A DNA stretch of 64,000 nt from Bryobacterales bacterium (GTDB taxonomy: Bacteria > Acidobacteriota > Terriglobia > Bryobacterales > Bryobacteraceae), in assembly GCA_003166865.1 (NCBI GenBank), contig PMUP01000041.1, positions 181,334 through 245,333 of the forward strand, in the 5' to 3' direction. The position numbers and the translations under genes are program-made. Every line of letters begins with the position of its first letter. Position 1 is the first letter of the stretch. The notes below the pieces were generated by a model. That model made no database searches and had not been told where the DNA came from. It saw only the letters and a program-made list of their open reading frames with translations. Positions 41,088 through 50,581 of the stretch are shown one piece after another.

Positions 41088-41630
41088 TCAGTTCTGTTTC
41101 AACGGCCGCAGCAGCATCGGATCGTCCAGGGCTCGCTCATCCAAGCCGAACTTGAGGAGGAACGCCTCAATCTGCGGCGCCGGAGCGGTGAGCACGGGAT
41201 GATTGTCCTGCACAAAACTTGCGAACGAGCTCGGCACTTGCTGGCGAATCCATTTGGAATCCACGAACTGAAGCTTCAGCCCCTCCTTCACCGGACGGAC
41301 GCGAACAAAGACGTGGCAGGGAATAGCGAAAGCGCCCGGGTCGGACGTGGTCAGATCCAGTATCCTCTGGTCACCGATCTTGGCAAGGCGTCCCTCCATC
41401 CCCACGATCCGCGGAGTTTCCGTACCCTCCGCTCCCAACCAGTGAATGCGGTAACTCTGTTCGTCGCCCGCTTGAACAATGACGACCGCATCGCCGGCGT
41501 TCCAGGCGCCAACCAGAGCCGGATCGAAGACCGTATTCCCCTTGTTGGCCAAAGCTTCCACGGAAGGCAAATCGCCGCACCCCGTCAGCAGGGCGGCCGC
41601 GAAAACGAGTGTCATCCATAACGCGCGCAT
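41088..41630 (-). CDS. Predicted lipoprotein of unknown function
   Basis: A 180-residue protein with a lipobox (LVFAAALLTGC, lipidated Cys near residue 18). The mature part is beta-rich (AVVIVQAGDEQSYRIHWLG, RLAKIGDQRILDLTT, HVFVRVRPVKEGLKLQFVDSK) and has no motif I can name. ATG 41,628-41,630 is chosen because the longer frame would overlap the S9 peptidase and lack a signal. It lies 7 bases downstream of that peptidase gene and converges on manC with 6 bases between stops. Confidence 0.8.
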   Translation of the reverse strand: MRALWMTLVFAAALLTGCGDLPSVEALANKGNTVFDPALVGAWNAGDAVVIVQAGDEQSYRIHWLGAEGTETPRIVGMEGRLAKIGDQRILDLTTSDPGAFAIPCHVFVRVRPVKEGLKLQFVDSKWIRQQVPSSFASFVQDNHPVLTAPAPQIEAFLLKFGLDERALDDPMLLRPLKQN

Positions 41631-41637
41631 CGTGAAC

Positions 41638-43596
41638 CTATTGCGCCGCTGCCGGCATGTTCTCGTTGAACCACTGCACAATCCGCTCGAACCGGTCGCG
41701 CATGTGCTGCGGATCGTGGAACCCGTGCCCCTCGCCCGGATAAAGCACAAACTCGGTCTTCACTCCGAACGTCTTCAACGCGTGCCAAAACTCGTACGAC
41801 TGCGCCGGCGGGCACTCGGCATCGCGATCGCCCACCATCACTAGCGTCGGCGTCTTGACGTTCTTGATGAAATTGATCGGCGAACTCTTCGCGTACACTG
41901 CCGGATCGTCATAAACGGACGCGCCGAAATACGGAATCATCCACTGATCGATTCCATTCTCCCCGTAATAGCTTTGCCAATTCGCAATACCCGCGCCCGC
42001 GAACGCCGCGCGAAAACGGTTGGTCTGCGTCACCGCCCACATGGTCATGTAGCCGCCATAGCTCCAGCCCGCGATGCCCACGCGCTGGTCATCCACTGGA
42101 TAATTTTTCACCACCGCGTCTACGCCCGCGAGAATATCGTCCAGATCGCCATGGCCGAAATCGTGCGCATTGGCGCGCGTGAAAGCTTCGCCCTCTCCAT
42201 AACTCCCGCGTGGGTTCGGCATGAACACGAAGTAACCTTGCCCGGAAAGAAGCTGCAGCGGCAATCCCGGATGCGGCCAACCCGGCCGAACCCCCGCCGC
42301 CGGGCCGCCGTGAACCGACACGATCATCGGATAGCGCTTGGCCGGATCGTAGGGTTGCGGGAACAGCAGCCAGCCCTGGACGTCGAAGCCGCCGCTCTTC
42401 CACTCGATGCTCTTGCCCTCGCCCCATCCGCGCTGCTGCGCGTTGTTGGAATGCGTGAGCTGCTGCCACTTCCCGGTTACGCCCGCCCAAACCTCCGGCG
42501 GGTGGTCGAACGAGCTCCGGACCACCGCGCTGGTGGCCGCATCGCCCGAAAATAACACGCTCTCCGCGCCCTTCCACAACGTTTCCACGCTTCCTGACGC
42601 CAGGTCCAGCGTGGAGATCGCCGAGTTTCCGGAAATGTTCTCCGTCATGATGATTTGCTTCGACGACGGCGACCATCGGAACCAGTTCGGCGACGCCTTT
42701 CGATCCGGCGTCAGATCGCTCAGCGTGCCGCCCTCGGCTGGAATCGCGTAAATGTCGCCTCCCGTGACGCCTTCGTCGCTCATCAATCCGCCGATGAACG
42801 CGATCGTTTTTCCGTCCGGCGACCACCGCACGTTCGCCGCTTGCAGGGAGGGTTTGAAAATGTGCCGCACCGCGCCCGAATCCGCGTCGATCGCGTACAG
42901 CTCCGCGAGGTACCAGTTGTTGTCGCCATCGCCCGGCGCAGCCAGGTACGCTAGATTCTTGCTGTCGGGTGACCAGTCGAACTCATACACGTACATGTCC
43001 GCCGGTGAAATCGAGCGCGCGGCACCGGTGGCCAGGTTGACGATCGCCAGGCGTTTCTCCATGACCGTGGAGGCGATCACGCCCGTTGCCGGCGCCGTCG
43101 CTTCCGTGGGGCCCGGCACGCGGCCGCTGCCTTCGATCTCGAGCACCGCGATACTCTTGCCGTCGGGCGACCACTGCGGCTGTTCGATGTAGCCCTTGAA
43201 CTCGCCGATCTTGCGAGGTTTTCCGCGCCCCGGCTTCTCCGCCATGTACAACTGCATCTGCCCGTGCGAATCCGCGTCGGAGAGAAACGCCAGCTTGCCA
43301 TCCTGCGACCACGCCAAACCCTGCGCCATGGATGACGGATCGCCGATGCGCTTGGCCCCAGCACCCGCGTCGCGCAAATCTTTGATGTAAACAGAAAGGC
43401 TCGGAAGGTCGCTCTCGATTTTGCCGGGAGCTGACTCGATCCAAGCCACCTTGCCGCCGTCCGGAGAAATCGCAACCTCGCGAAAATCGTGCAGAGCGAA
43501 GAGCGAATTCTGCGCGGCATCCGGCGCCGGTGATAATGGTCCGGCCACCAGCGGCAGGCCACCGAATAGGACTACAGAGAGAAATGTGAAGCGCAA
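41638..43596 (-). CDS. S9 family (prolyl-oligopeptidase-like) secreted peptidase
   Basis: Exported serine peptidase of 652 residues with a signal peptide (FLSVVLFGGLPLVAG). The N-terminal half is a TolB-like beta propeller with repeated WSPDGK motifs (VAISPDGGKVAW, QWSPDGKSIAV, RWSPDGKTIAF). The C-terminal alpha/beta-hydrolase domain has VSVHGGPAAG, the nucleophile in GIAGWSYGGYMTMWA, the Asp in VMVGDRDAECPP and the His in GEGHGFHDP. This order fits acylaminoacyl-peptidase or dipeptidyl-peptidase V types. It lies 28 bases after the preceding secreted protein gene. Confidence 0.92.
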   Translation of the reverse strand: MRFTFLSVVLFGGLPLVAGPLSPAPDAAQNSLFALHDFREVAISPDGGKVAWIESAPGKIESDLPSLSVYIKDLRDAGAGAKRIGDPSSMAQGLAWSQDGKLAFLSDADSHGQMQLYMAEKPGRGKPRKIGEFKGYIEQPQWSPDGKSIAVLEIEGSGRVPGPTEATAPATGVIASTVMEKRLAIVNLATGAARSISPADMYVYEFDWSPDSKNLAYLAAPGDGDNNWYLAELYAIDADSGAVRHIFKPSLQAANVRWSPDGKTIAFIGGLMSDEGVTGGDIYAIPAEGGTLSDLTPDRKASPNWFRWSPSSKQIIMTENISGNSAISTLDLASGSVETLWKGAESVLFSGDAATSAVVRSSFDHPPEVWAGVTGKWQQLTHSNNAQQRGWGEGKSIEWKSGGFDVQGWLLFPQPYDPAKRYPMIVSVHGGPAAGVRPGWPHPGLPLQLLSGQGYFVFMPNPRGSYGEGEAFTRANAHDFGHGDLDDILAGVDAVVKNYPVDDQRVGIAGWSYGGYMTMWAVTQTNRFRAAFAGAGIANWQSYYGENGIDQWMIPYFGASVYDDPAVYAKSSPINFIKNVKTPTLVMVGDRDAECPPAQSYEFWHALKTFGVKTEFVLYPGEGHGFHDPQHMRDRFERIVQWFNENMPAAAQ

Positions 43597-43624
43597 ACTA
43601 ACAGTAGTATAACTTGCGCCCGCA

Positions 43625-44416
43625 CTACTGAGCTGCCGGCGGCCGATGCATCGTCCGGCTCTCGGTAATCGAGTAGCCGGCGGGAACGGTGAACAGCGCC
43701 GGATCCGGCTCCACCCGGTTGAGACCGCTCACCTGATACACCGTGTCGCCAAAACGCGGATCGCTGGTCTTGCTCTGGACCACCATTTGCAAATCCGGTG
43801 AATACCAGGTCTCGGTGACGATATCGATTTCCTTCTCGTTGCCTTCCTCGCCCGCCGGAATCGCTCGCGTCACGCGCTTGCCCTGCGCACTCATCCCTTG
43901 AATCACCTGCGTGCCCAGATCCTCGGTCTTCGCCCCCGCCCGATCCGCAGATGCCCCGTGCCGGTTGTGAGCTTCCTCCGAACCCGCCCGGCGGCTCTGT
44001 GGTATCAGCATCGAGCGTCCAGTGTGCCTCGCCGGATCGAGCGCATAGCTTAGGCCAGCCACGGGATCGTGGATCACGATCGCACGAGTCGACCGGCCCG
44101 CCGCCGCCGAGAGAGCGCCCACCGTCGCAATCGACCGGTCCATGCGCGTCCGCCCCTGGCTGTCACGCGCAATGGAGGCTGTCGTCGTCCGCTGAATATG
44201 ATCGCCGTTCGCCAGAGTCTGCGTAAACTCAGTCACGGCCTGCGCCGAATACGGCGCGCCTTGCACAACTTTATTGGAAATGCCGAATTCCGCTCGCACC
44301 AGCGCAAAGTCGCCATCCCCTTGCGGACCCCCGCTTAAATGCCTTCCCGGGCCCTGCGCAAACAGGCTGGCTGCCAGCAGCCCCGCAGCAGAAATAATCG
44401 ATAGTCTACTCAGCAT
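43625..44416 (-). CDS. Secreted protein of unknown function
   Basis: A 263-residue exported protein (signal SIISAAGLLAASLFAQ). ATG 44,414-44,416 has GGAGGT seven bases upstream. A TTG five codons earlier overlaps that site and is less likely. The mature protein has the pattern GDHIQRTTTASIARDSQGRTRM, VIHDPVAGLSYALDP, VTETWYSPDLQMVV and FGDTVYQVSGLNRVEPDPALF, which recurs in acidobacterial exported proteins of no known function. It follows the anti-sigma-like gene by 24 bases and is probably expressed with it. Confidence 0.82.
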   Translation of the reverse strand: MLSRLSIISAAGLLAASLFAQGPGRHLSGGPQGDGDFALVRAEFGISNKVVQGAPYSAQAVTEFTQTLANGDHIQRTTTASIARDSQGRTRMDRSIATVGALSAAAGRSTRAIVIHDPVAGLSYALDPARHTGRSMLIPQSRRAGSEEAHNRHGASADRAGAKTEDLGTQVIQGMSAQGKRVTRAIPAGEEGNEKEIDIVTETWYSPDLQMVVQSKTSDPRFGDTVYQVSGLNRVEPDPALFTVPAGYSITESRTMHRPPAAQ

Positions 44417-44440
44417 GATGTGTACCTCCAAATCAAAAAA

Positions 44441-44920
44441 CTATTGCACCAGCCGCACGCCGCGCGCCAAGCCATCCTGGCCCAGCAATAACTCGGCTTG
44501 CACCGCGGCATCGGCGCGCTCTTCATCCACCGGAAATCCCATCAGCCGCAGCGATGAGACCGGCAATTGAACCCGAACCACCATCGCGTTTTCCACAGCC
44601 GGTAGCGCTTCGGCCTGAGGCAAGGGATAAAAACTCGCGTCCGCCTCTTCTTCCTCAACAGCGACTGATCCACCAGTATCATGCTGAGCGGCCAGCACGC
44701 CCGCGGCCGGTTTTGGCGCCTCGCGAACCCAGACCAGCAGCGCGATTCCGGCGGCCATCGCCGCTACGCCGGAGAAAGACGCCCACACCCCCACGCGACG
44801 CCGCCTGCTCCGCTTCCGGAACTCGGCCCGAAGTTGCCGCTCCACGCTATCCGGCGCACCTTGCGGCCCATCCGCGGCCAGCGCCCGCAAATTTTCTAAA
44901 AGCTCCCGGTTGTCTTCCAT
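44441..44920 (-). CDS. Membrane protein, possible anti-sigma factor
   Basis: A 159-residue protein with a cytoplasmic helical N-terminus (NRELLENLRALAADG), a very basic stretch (FRKRSRRRRVG), one membrane segment (VWASFSGVAAMAAGIALLVWV) and an extracytoplasmic tail ending VQAELLLGQDGLARGVRLVQ. No zinc-binding anti-sigma motif is present. The anti-sigma role is inferred from topology and from its start lying inside the end of the sigma-factor gene. ATG 44,920 is preferred to 45,007, since the extra part would overlap the sigma gene further. Confidence 0.65.
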   Translation of the reverse strand: MEDNRELLENLRALAADGPQGAPDSVERQLRAEFRKRSRRRRVGVWASFSGVAAMAAGIALLVWVREAPKPAAGVLAAQHDTGGSVAVEEEEADASFYPLPQAEALPAVENAMVVRVQLPVSSLRLMGFPVDEERADAAVQAELLLGQDGLARGVRLVQ

Positions 44921-45498
44921 ACCGCAACCCTTTCGCCCGCGCGCAGCTTTTCCATCAGCAGCGCCCGAGCCCGATGCAAACGCGACCGCACGGTTCCAAT
45001 CGCACATCCCAGGGCGCTCGCCGCCTCGGCATAATCCCGCTCATGCAAATCGCACAGCACCACCACTTCGCGATACGCGGGCGGCAGCGCCAGCACCGCC
45101 TTCCGCAGCGTGTCAATTCTTTCGCTCCGCGCCAGGTCGCCCAGCAGATCCTGGTGCTCGGCGGTCAACTGGCTTGCATAGTCGCTATTCACGTCGTCCA
45201 GCATCGTGATGTAAGGTCTCTCGCGCTCCAAGGCTCGCAGCACCACATTCCGCGCGATTCCATAGAGAAACGCCGCCACTGACCCGCGTTCGCTGTCATA
45301 GCGTGCGGCCGACCCCATCACAACCATGAAAACGTCCTGCGTCACTTCCTCGGCGATCTCTGGTTTCCCGCTCATCTGCAGCGCAAACCGGTACACCAAG
45401 CCTTGATGCCTGCGATAGAACTCGAGAAATGCCGCTTCGTTGCCCGCTGACAAGAGCCGAAGCAGATCGCCATCACTATGGGACGGGGATTCCAGCAT
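44896..45498 (-). CDS. RNA polymerase sigma-70 factor, ECF type
   Basis: Extracytoplasmic-function sigma factor of about 200 residues. Region 2 is EFYRRHQGLVYRFALQMSGKPEIAEEVTQDVFM, with FLYGIARNVVLR after it. Region 4 is LALPPAYREVVVLCDLHERDYAEAASALGCAIGTVRSRLHRARALL (residues about 135-180), a normal helix-turn-helix. ATG at 45,498 (MLESPSH) is a likely start. The frame is open to 45,576. The overlap with the membrane protein gene downstream suggests a sigma/anti-sigma unit, likely controlling this operon, but no target promoter could be verified. Confidence 0.88.
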   Translation of the reverse strand: MLESPSHSDGDLLRLLSAGNEAAFLEFYRRHQGLVYRFALQMSGKPEIAEEVTQDVFMVVMGSAARYDSERGSVAAFLYGIARNVVLRALERERPYITMLDDVNSDYASQLTAEHQDLLGDLARSERIDTLRKAVLALPPAYREVVVLCDLHERDYAEAASALGCAIGTVRSRLHRARALLMEKLRAGERVAVWKTTGSF

Positions 45499-45583
45499 TA
45501 GGTGATTGCGGCGATCCGCCTCGGCCTTTGATAGTAATTCCGGGCGCCGACCGGAAAAGTTCCATTTTCTTGTCATCGCAGCG

Positions 45584-45856
45584 TCACCCCCGCAGCGTAA
45601 TTATGGTCGCGCCCCAGCCGCCAGCCTCCGCCGGCGCATCCGAAAAGCTTGCAACAAAAGGCGTTTTCGCCAAAATGGACCGCACCATCTCGCGCTGCAC
45701 GCCGATGCCCCGCCCGTGAATGATTCGCAACGCGCGGAAACCCATCCGATGCGCCTCCTCCAGATAATTTTCAACCACCGGCTTCACTTCGCGCGCGGGA
45801 ACCGTGTGCAAATCAAAGACATCGGTGACTGGAATGCGGATGGGTTCGTCGTCCAT
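45584..45856 (-). CDS. Stand-alone Smr-domain protein
   Basis: A 90-residue protein made almost entirely of an Smr domain, a fold with DNA- or RNA-nicking activity in several characterised members. The family core is visible: FDLHTVPAREVKPVVENYLEEA, ALRIIHGRGIGVQREMVRSIL and FSDAPAEAGGWGATIITL. The DLHT and HGRG motifs carry the expected catalytic or binding residues. It is divergent from the MutS-like gene, with 53 bases between their starts. In MutS2 an Smr domain is fused to a MutS ATPase, so the pairing may be meaningful. Confidence 0.9.
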   Translation of the reverse strand: MDDEPIRIPVTDVFDLHTVPAREVKPVVENYLEEAHRMGFRALRIIHGRGIGVQREMVRSILAKTPFVASFSDAPAEAGGWGATIITLRG

Positions 45857-45909
45857 ATTTACGCGGCGTTCCGCCGCTTCCGGGGCTGCACTGCTGTTAG
45901 CCTAGCATT

Positions 45910-47697
45910 GTGAATCCTTTGGCAGAGTACCAGGCGCGATTGGAGGACCGCCGCCGGGCGTCGCAGCGCCTGGAACAGCAGTTTCGAAGCATCGGCAACG
46001 CCCGTCTGGCGGCCGGTTTTGCAGCAGTGGTGGTCGCCTTCTTCGTCTTCGGAGAAGTTTGGATCTCGGTGTGGTGGCTGCTGCTTCCGCTGGCCGTTTT
46101 CGGCGCCTTGGTTATCGTTCACGCGCGAGTAGTGGAACGAATGGAACGCTCGAAACGCGCCATCCAATTCTACGAACGGGGTTTGGCCCGATTGGAAGAC
46201 CGCTGGATGGGCACCGGCGAATCCGGCGAGCGCTTCCGCGACGCCGCGCACGTCTATGCCGAAGATCTCGATCTATTCGGCAAAGGCTCGCTGTTCGAGT
46301 TGCTCTCCACCGCCCGCACGCGCTCCGGCGAGGATACGCTGGCGCGCTGGCTGCTCGCGCCTGCATCCCCGGACGAAGTCGCCGCGCGTCACGTTGCCGT
46401 GCAAGAACTTCGCTCGCTGCTCGATTTGCGCGAGGATCTCGCCGTGCTCGGCGCCACAGTCCGGTCAAACCTCAATCCGGATGCCACGGCGGCTTGGGGC
46501 GAAGCGCCAGAGGTTCGATTCCCAGCCGGAGCGCGCTACGTTGCACCTCTGTTCGGCGCCGCGATGGTGATTTCGTTCGGGCTCTACATGGCTGACGTCT
46601 TCACCCGGACGCCGGTCCTCGCCGCGCTCCTCCTCGATCTGGCCTACGCGTTCTTTCTTGGTCCCAAAACCCTGCGGGTGGCCACTGCGGTCGACTCGCC
46701 TTCCCACGACCTGGCATTGTTGGCGAAACTCCTTGAGCGCCTGGAGAGCGAAACCTTTAGCGCCCCGCTGCTTCGACAACTGCGTGCGCGATTAAAGACT
46801 GGGAGCGAACAGATAGCATCCGCCCAAATCGCGCATCTGGGACGTCTCGTCGCCCGTCTCGATTGGCAGCGCAACGCTATCTTCGCCCCCATCGCTTTCG
46901 TGCTGCTATGGGGTGCGCAAGTGGCCACGGCAATCGAGCGCTGGCGCAGAATTTCCGGCCGCCACATTCGCGAATGGATCGATACCGCCGGAGAATTCGA
47001 AGCGCTGTGCTCGCTCGCAGGCTATAGCTACGAACACCCAGCGGATGTTTTTCCGGAGGTGATCGGCGTTGCCGGCGGTTGCTTTGAAGCCGAAGGCATC
47101 GCGCATCCCCTGATGCCAGACGCCGATTCCATCCGTAACAACGTGAAGCTCGGCAGCGAAACCCGGCTCTGGATCGTTAGCGGCTCCAACATGTCCGGCA
47201 AGAGCACTCTGCTGCGGACCATCGGGATCAACACCGTGCTGGCATGGGCCGGTGCGCCGGTACGCGCCACGCGCCTCAAGATTTCGCCGTTGACCCTGGG
47301 TGCGTCGATTCGAATCCTGGATTCGCTCCAGGATGGCCGCTCGCGCTTCTACGCCGAAATTACGCGCCTGCGCGAAATCGTGGCCCTCACCAGCGGCCCC
47401 CACCCGGTGCTGTTCTTGCTCGACGAGCTACTCAGTGGCACCAACTCGCACGACCGGCAAATTGGCGCGAGCGCCATCGTGCGAGCTCTGATCGATCGTG
47501 GCGCTCTGGGACTGCTCACCACCCACGATCTCGCGCTCGCCCACATCGCCGATGAGCTTCCCGGCCGCGCCGCCAATGTCCATTTCGCCGACACGCTCGA
47601 AAACGGTCTACTGCATTTCGACTACCGGCTGCAGCCCGGCGTGGTGGAGCGAAGCAACGCTTTGGATCTCATGCGCTCGGTCGGGCTGGAGGTTTAG
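45910..47697 (+). CDS. Membrane-associated MutS-family ATPase
   Basis: A 595-residue MutS-like protein. Two hydrophobic segments lie at about residues 34-71 and two more at about 209-253, an arrangement absent from MutS1 and MutS2. The core domain has ELLSTARTRSGEDTLARWLL and ELRSLLDLREDLA. The ATPase has Walker A SGSNMSGKSTLLRT (residues 424-437), the signature ILDSLQDGRSRFYAEITRL, Walker B VLFLLDELLSGTN (residues 500-512) and LLTTHDLALA. The mismatch-recognition domain and an Smr domain are missing. GTG 45,910 is the start. The role is unknown and mismatch repair is not implied. Its promoter region is shared with the divergent Smr gene. Confidence 0.88.
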   Translation: MNPLAEYQARLEDRRRASQRLEQQFRSIGNARLAAGFAAVVVAFFVFGEVWISVWWLLLPLAVFGALVIVHARVVERMERSKRAIQFYERGLARLEDRWMGTGESGERFRDAAHVYAEDLDLFGKGSLFELLSTARTRSGEDTLARWLLAPASPDEVAARHVAVQELRSLLDLREDLAVLGATVRSNLNPDATAAWGEAPEVRFPAGARYVAPLFGAAMVISFGLYMADVFTRTPVLAALLLDLAYAFFLGPKTLRVATAVDSPSHDLALLAKLLERLESETFSAPLLRQLRARLKTGSEQIASAQIAHLGRLVARLDWQRNAIFAPIAFVLLWGAQVATAIERWRRISGRHIREWIDTAGEFEALCSLAGYSYEHPADVFPEVIGVAGGCFEAEGIAHPLMPDADSIRNNVKLGSETRLWIVSGSNMSGKSTLLRTIGINTVLAWAGAPVRATRLKISPLTLGASIRILDSLQDGRSRFYAEITRLREIVALTSGPHPVLFLLDELLSGTNSHDRQIGASAIVRALIDRGALGLLTTHDLALAHIADELPGRAANVHFADTLENGLLHFDYRLQPGVVERSNALDLMRSVGLEV

Positions 47698-47701
47698 TTG
47701 G

Positions 47702-50581
47702 TCAGAAATTCTCAAGGAGCCAGAAGTTCGACTCCGAAGTCCGCTGCATGAACGTAAGGCGACGGCCATCCGGTGACGGTAAAGCAAAATTAAGCACGTG
47801 GTTTCTTCCTTGATCGAGCAGCACGCGGGTCTTTCCGTCCAACTCAATGCGAGCGATCAGGCCCTCCGTTGATTGCACGGCTGCGAACAAAGCGGCACCA
47901 TCTGCCACCCACTGTAGGGAGTAGATGTACCACCCTTGCGGAAGTTGAAAAACTCGGTCTGTGCCATTCTGTGAATTGAGAATGTGGATCTGGCCCTTAC
48001 TGGGAACGGCAACGTGGGTACCATCCGGCGAAACGCCGAAAGCGGGCCCAGCCGGCCCTTCAATTCTTCCCACTTCCTTACCCAGGCCCTTCAACGGATC
48101 CAGTTCATAGAAACTCATATGGCCTTGGTCCGCGCGGCTGAAGACACAAAAGCCTCCGGGCCCAGACGGACACTGGAAATTTGGTGAGGCTTGATCGGGA
48201 GCCTCTAAAACCTGCTCGGGAGATCCCCCCGAACTAGATATTCGCATTAACTTGAGAAGCGACTGTTGGGCGCTGCCCCTCGGCGATGTCCAGTAAAAAA
48301 ACCAAGCACCATCTGGGCTCAATTCGGCTTCCCCGTCGTTACCCGGTCCCTGAATCAACGGTTCGGCAGTCTCTTGATCCAGCTGTTGCTTGAACACTTT
48401 GGTGTTACCCGTACGATCTGACGTAAAAACAACGCTCTTGCTATCGGGCGTCCACGCGGTAGGATAGTCTTCGCTATCGCTAAAAGTCAGACGCTTGGGA
48501 GAATCCAGACGTGTCCCGTTCTCGGTAAGCTCGGCAACGTACACATCGTTCCGGATATGAGTCTTGAAAACGGCCAGACGGCTGCCATCCCCACTCACGC
48601 TAGCTGCCAGGGGGCTGACGCCAAACCAATTAGTTATTTTCGCCGGCTTCCCTGTGGTCTTTCCGGTGCGCGGATCAGTCGGGATTTCCCAGAGATTTAT
48701 GTTGCTGCCTTCGGCGCTGTCCTCCAATGCAAAGATCAGGCGGCCATCGCGAGCCCACCGAAGAATCGTGTAGCTGCCTGCGTCTAGGTGCGGATCCGAA
48801 AGCACCGGACTGGGCGAACCTCCGTCCATTGCCACGGTCTCAATGGAACCTCCGAAGTTGTACAACACAGCCTTCGGCTTTGTGTACGCGAGCCGCTGGC
48901 CGGATGGAGACCATGCCAGAGCTCCTACCCGCTCGTTCTCGCTGGTCAAGATCTTTTTCGGATTCTCGCCGTTGGCCCCCATGACCCATACTTGGCTGCC
49001 TCCCGGGTTGGTGAAAGCAATCAACGTTCCGTCCGGCGAAACCACGGCTGCCCGGGCGCTCGTTCGCAATTTACGCGGAGCGCCACCGAAGATAGATTTC
49101 ACCCAAATCTCCGAGTCATCGGTCTTACTCTGAAACGTGAGCAGTAATTTCTCCCCATCCGGGAACCAGTTCACCTTCCACAGCTCTGTTTGTATTTCCT
49201 GCGGAAGGGGGATGTCATTGATCTCACCGGTATCGATTACGTTCAAATGGAGGCCGTTCGTATCGGCGTAAGCAAGGTGCTTGCCATCCGGCGAGATCGC
49301 ACCGCCGCGGGCGGGTTTTTCAGACGTGGTGTGCGTTAACTGGCGCTCAGTTACTAGCCCGTGATCAGCGGATCGCCCACTCTTAAACCAAAACCATCCG
49401 AAGCCAAGGGCAAGAGGAACCATCGCCAGCATGAACCCGTAGAGCAATTTATGGCTGTGGCTGCCGCCCTTTTGTGCTTGGGCAACCGAAGACGGATTGG
49501 CTTGCCGGCCTGATTCCGTGTCGCGCTTCAGCCGCTTCAGATCGGCGCCCATATCCGCCGCATGCTGATAGCGCAGGTCTCGGTCTTTCTCCAGCGCCTT
49601 GCCGATGATGCGATCTAGCTCGCGCGGAATGCCCGCATTCATGGTGCTGGCGGGCGGCGGCGTCAAGCTGAGAACAGCCTGGTGAATCAGCGCCGTCGTC
49701 GCGCCCGCAAATGCCGCCCGGCCCGTAGCCATTTCGTAAAGCACCGCGCCAAAACTGAACAAATCTGTGCGAGCGTCGAGCGCTTCCCCGCGCGCCTGCT
49801 CCGGCGACATATAAGGCACCGTCCCGATCACCATGCCGGGGGTTGTCAGATATTCTTCAGTTGGCGAAGCACTGAGCTCCGCGGCCTCGCCGCTCACCGG
49901 CGCGGTGACTTTGGCCAGTCCAAAGTCGAGAATCTTGACCTGCCCGAACCTGGTAATAAAAACGTTCGCCGGCTTGATGTCGCGATGTACGATCCCGTTC
50001 CGGTGTGCCGCATCGAGTCCATTTGCGATCTGCACCGCCCAGTCCAGCAGCGCTTCCGTCTTTAAGGGCTTGGCCCCGATGCTTTGCTTCAGCGTTTGCC
50101 CTTCCAGGAGCTCCATGGCGATAAAGGGCTGGCCCTGGTGCTGGCCGGTTTCATAGACCACGCAGATATTTGGATGATTCAAAGCTGCGGCGGCGCGCGC
50201 TTCCCGCTTCAGCCGTTCTAGCGCTTGCGTTGTTCCACCCAAGTCACCGGGAAGAAACTTCAACGCCACCGGACGCGACAATACCAGGTCCTCGGCGCGA
50301 TAAACCACACCCATGCCGCCCCGCCCCAGCAAGCTGACGATGCGAAAGTGTCCGCTCACCAAATCGCTGGCCGACAGGAGTGTCGCAATCGAGGAGTCCG
50401 CGGAGCCGGCGTCGGCAAGGAAACTCCCGGCCCCCGCATCGCGGGAAATCAGCTCTCGTACTTCAGCCACCACGCTGGGACTTTCGTCTGATTCCTCGAG
50501 GAGATCGTCGCGGGCGGAAGGAGGGCTGTCAAGCGCCCGTTCGAACAGAACCTTGACGCGTTGCCAGCGCTCGGCGCTCAT
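47702..50581 (-). CDS. Transmembrane Ser/Thr protein kinase with TolB-like propeller
   Basis: PknB-type kinase of 959 residues. The cytoplasmic kinase domain covers about residues 80-345: glycine loop LGRGGMGVVY (85-94), Lys108, catalytic HRDIKPAN (199-206), DFG at 219-221 and YMSPEQARGE. A basic linker leads to one membrane helix at about 379-398. The extracytoplasmic part is a TolB/WD40-like propeller with repeated SPDG motifs (AISPDGKHLAYA, VVSPDGTLIAF, WSPSGQRLAYT, GVSPDGTHVAV, LPSPDGRRLTF). The ATG overlaps the sigma-factor stop as ATGA, so both are co-translated. The propeller probably senses an external ligand or is a scaffold, which is inference. Confidence 0.93.
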   Translation of the reverse strand: MSAERWQRVKVLFERALDSPPSARDDLLEESDESPSVVAEVRELISRDAGAGSFLADAGSADSSIATLLSASDLVSGHFRIVSLLGRGGMGVVYRAEDLVLSRPVALKFLPGDLGGTTQALERLKREARAAAALNHPNICVVYETGQHQGQPFIAMELLEGQTLKQSIGAKPLKTEALLDWAVQIANGLDAAHRNGIVHRDIKPANVFITRFGQVKILDFGLAKVTAPVSGEAAELSASPTEEYLTTPGMVIGTVPYMSPEQARGEALDARTDLFSFGAVLYEMATGRAAFAGATTALIHQAVLSLTPPPASTMNAGIPRELDRIIGKALEKDRDLRYQHAADMGADLKRLKRDTESGRQANPSSVAQAQKGGSHSHKLLYGFMLAMVPLALGFGWFWFKSGRSADHGLVTERQLTHTTSEKPARGGAISPDGKHLAYADTNGLHLNVIDTGEINDIPLPQEIQTELWKVNWFPDGEKLLLTFQSKTDDSEIWVKSIFGGAPRKLRTSARAAVVSPDGTLIAFTNPGGSQVWVMGANGENPKKILTSENERVGALAWSPSGQRLAYTKPKAVLYNFGGSIETVAMDGGSPSPVLSDPHLDAGSYTILRWARDGRLIFALEDSAEGSNINLWEIPTDPRTGKTTGKPAKITNWFGVSPLAASVSGDGSRLAVFKTHIRNDVYVAELTENGTRLDSPKRLTFSDSEDYPTAWTPDSKSVVFTSDRTGNTKVFKQQLDQETAEPLIQGPGNDGEAELSPDGAWFFYWTSPRGSAQQSLLKLMRISSSGGSPEQVLEAPDQASPNFQCPSGPGGFCVFSRADQGHMSFYELDPLKGLGKEVGRIEGPAGPAFGVSPDGTHVAVPSKGQIHILNSQNGTDRVFQLPQGWYIYSLQWVADGAALFAAVQSTEGLIARIELDGKTRVLLDQGRNHVLNFALPSPDGRRLTFMQRTSESNFWLLENF

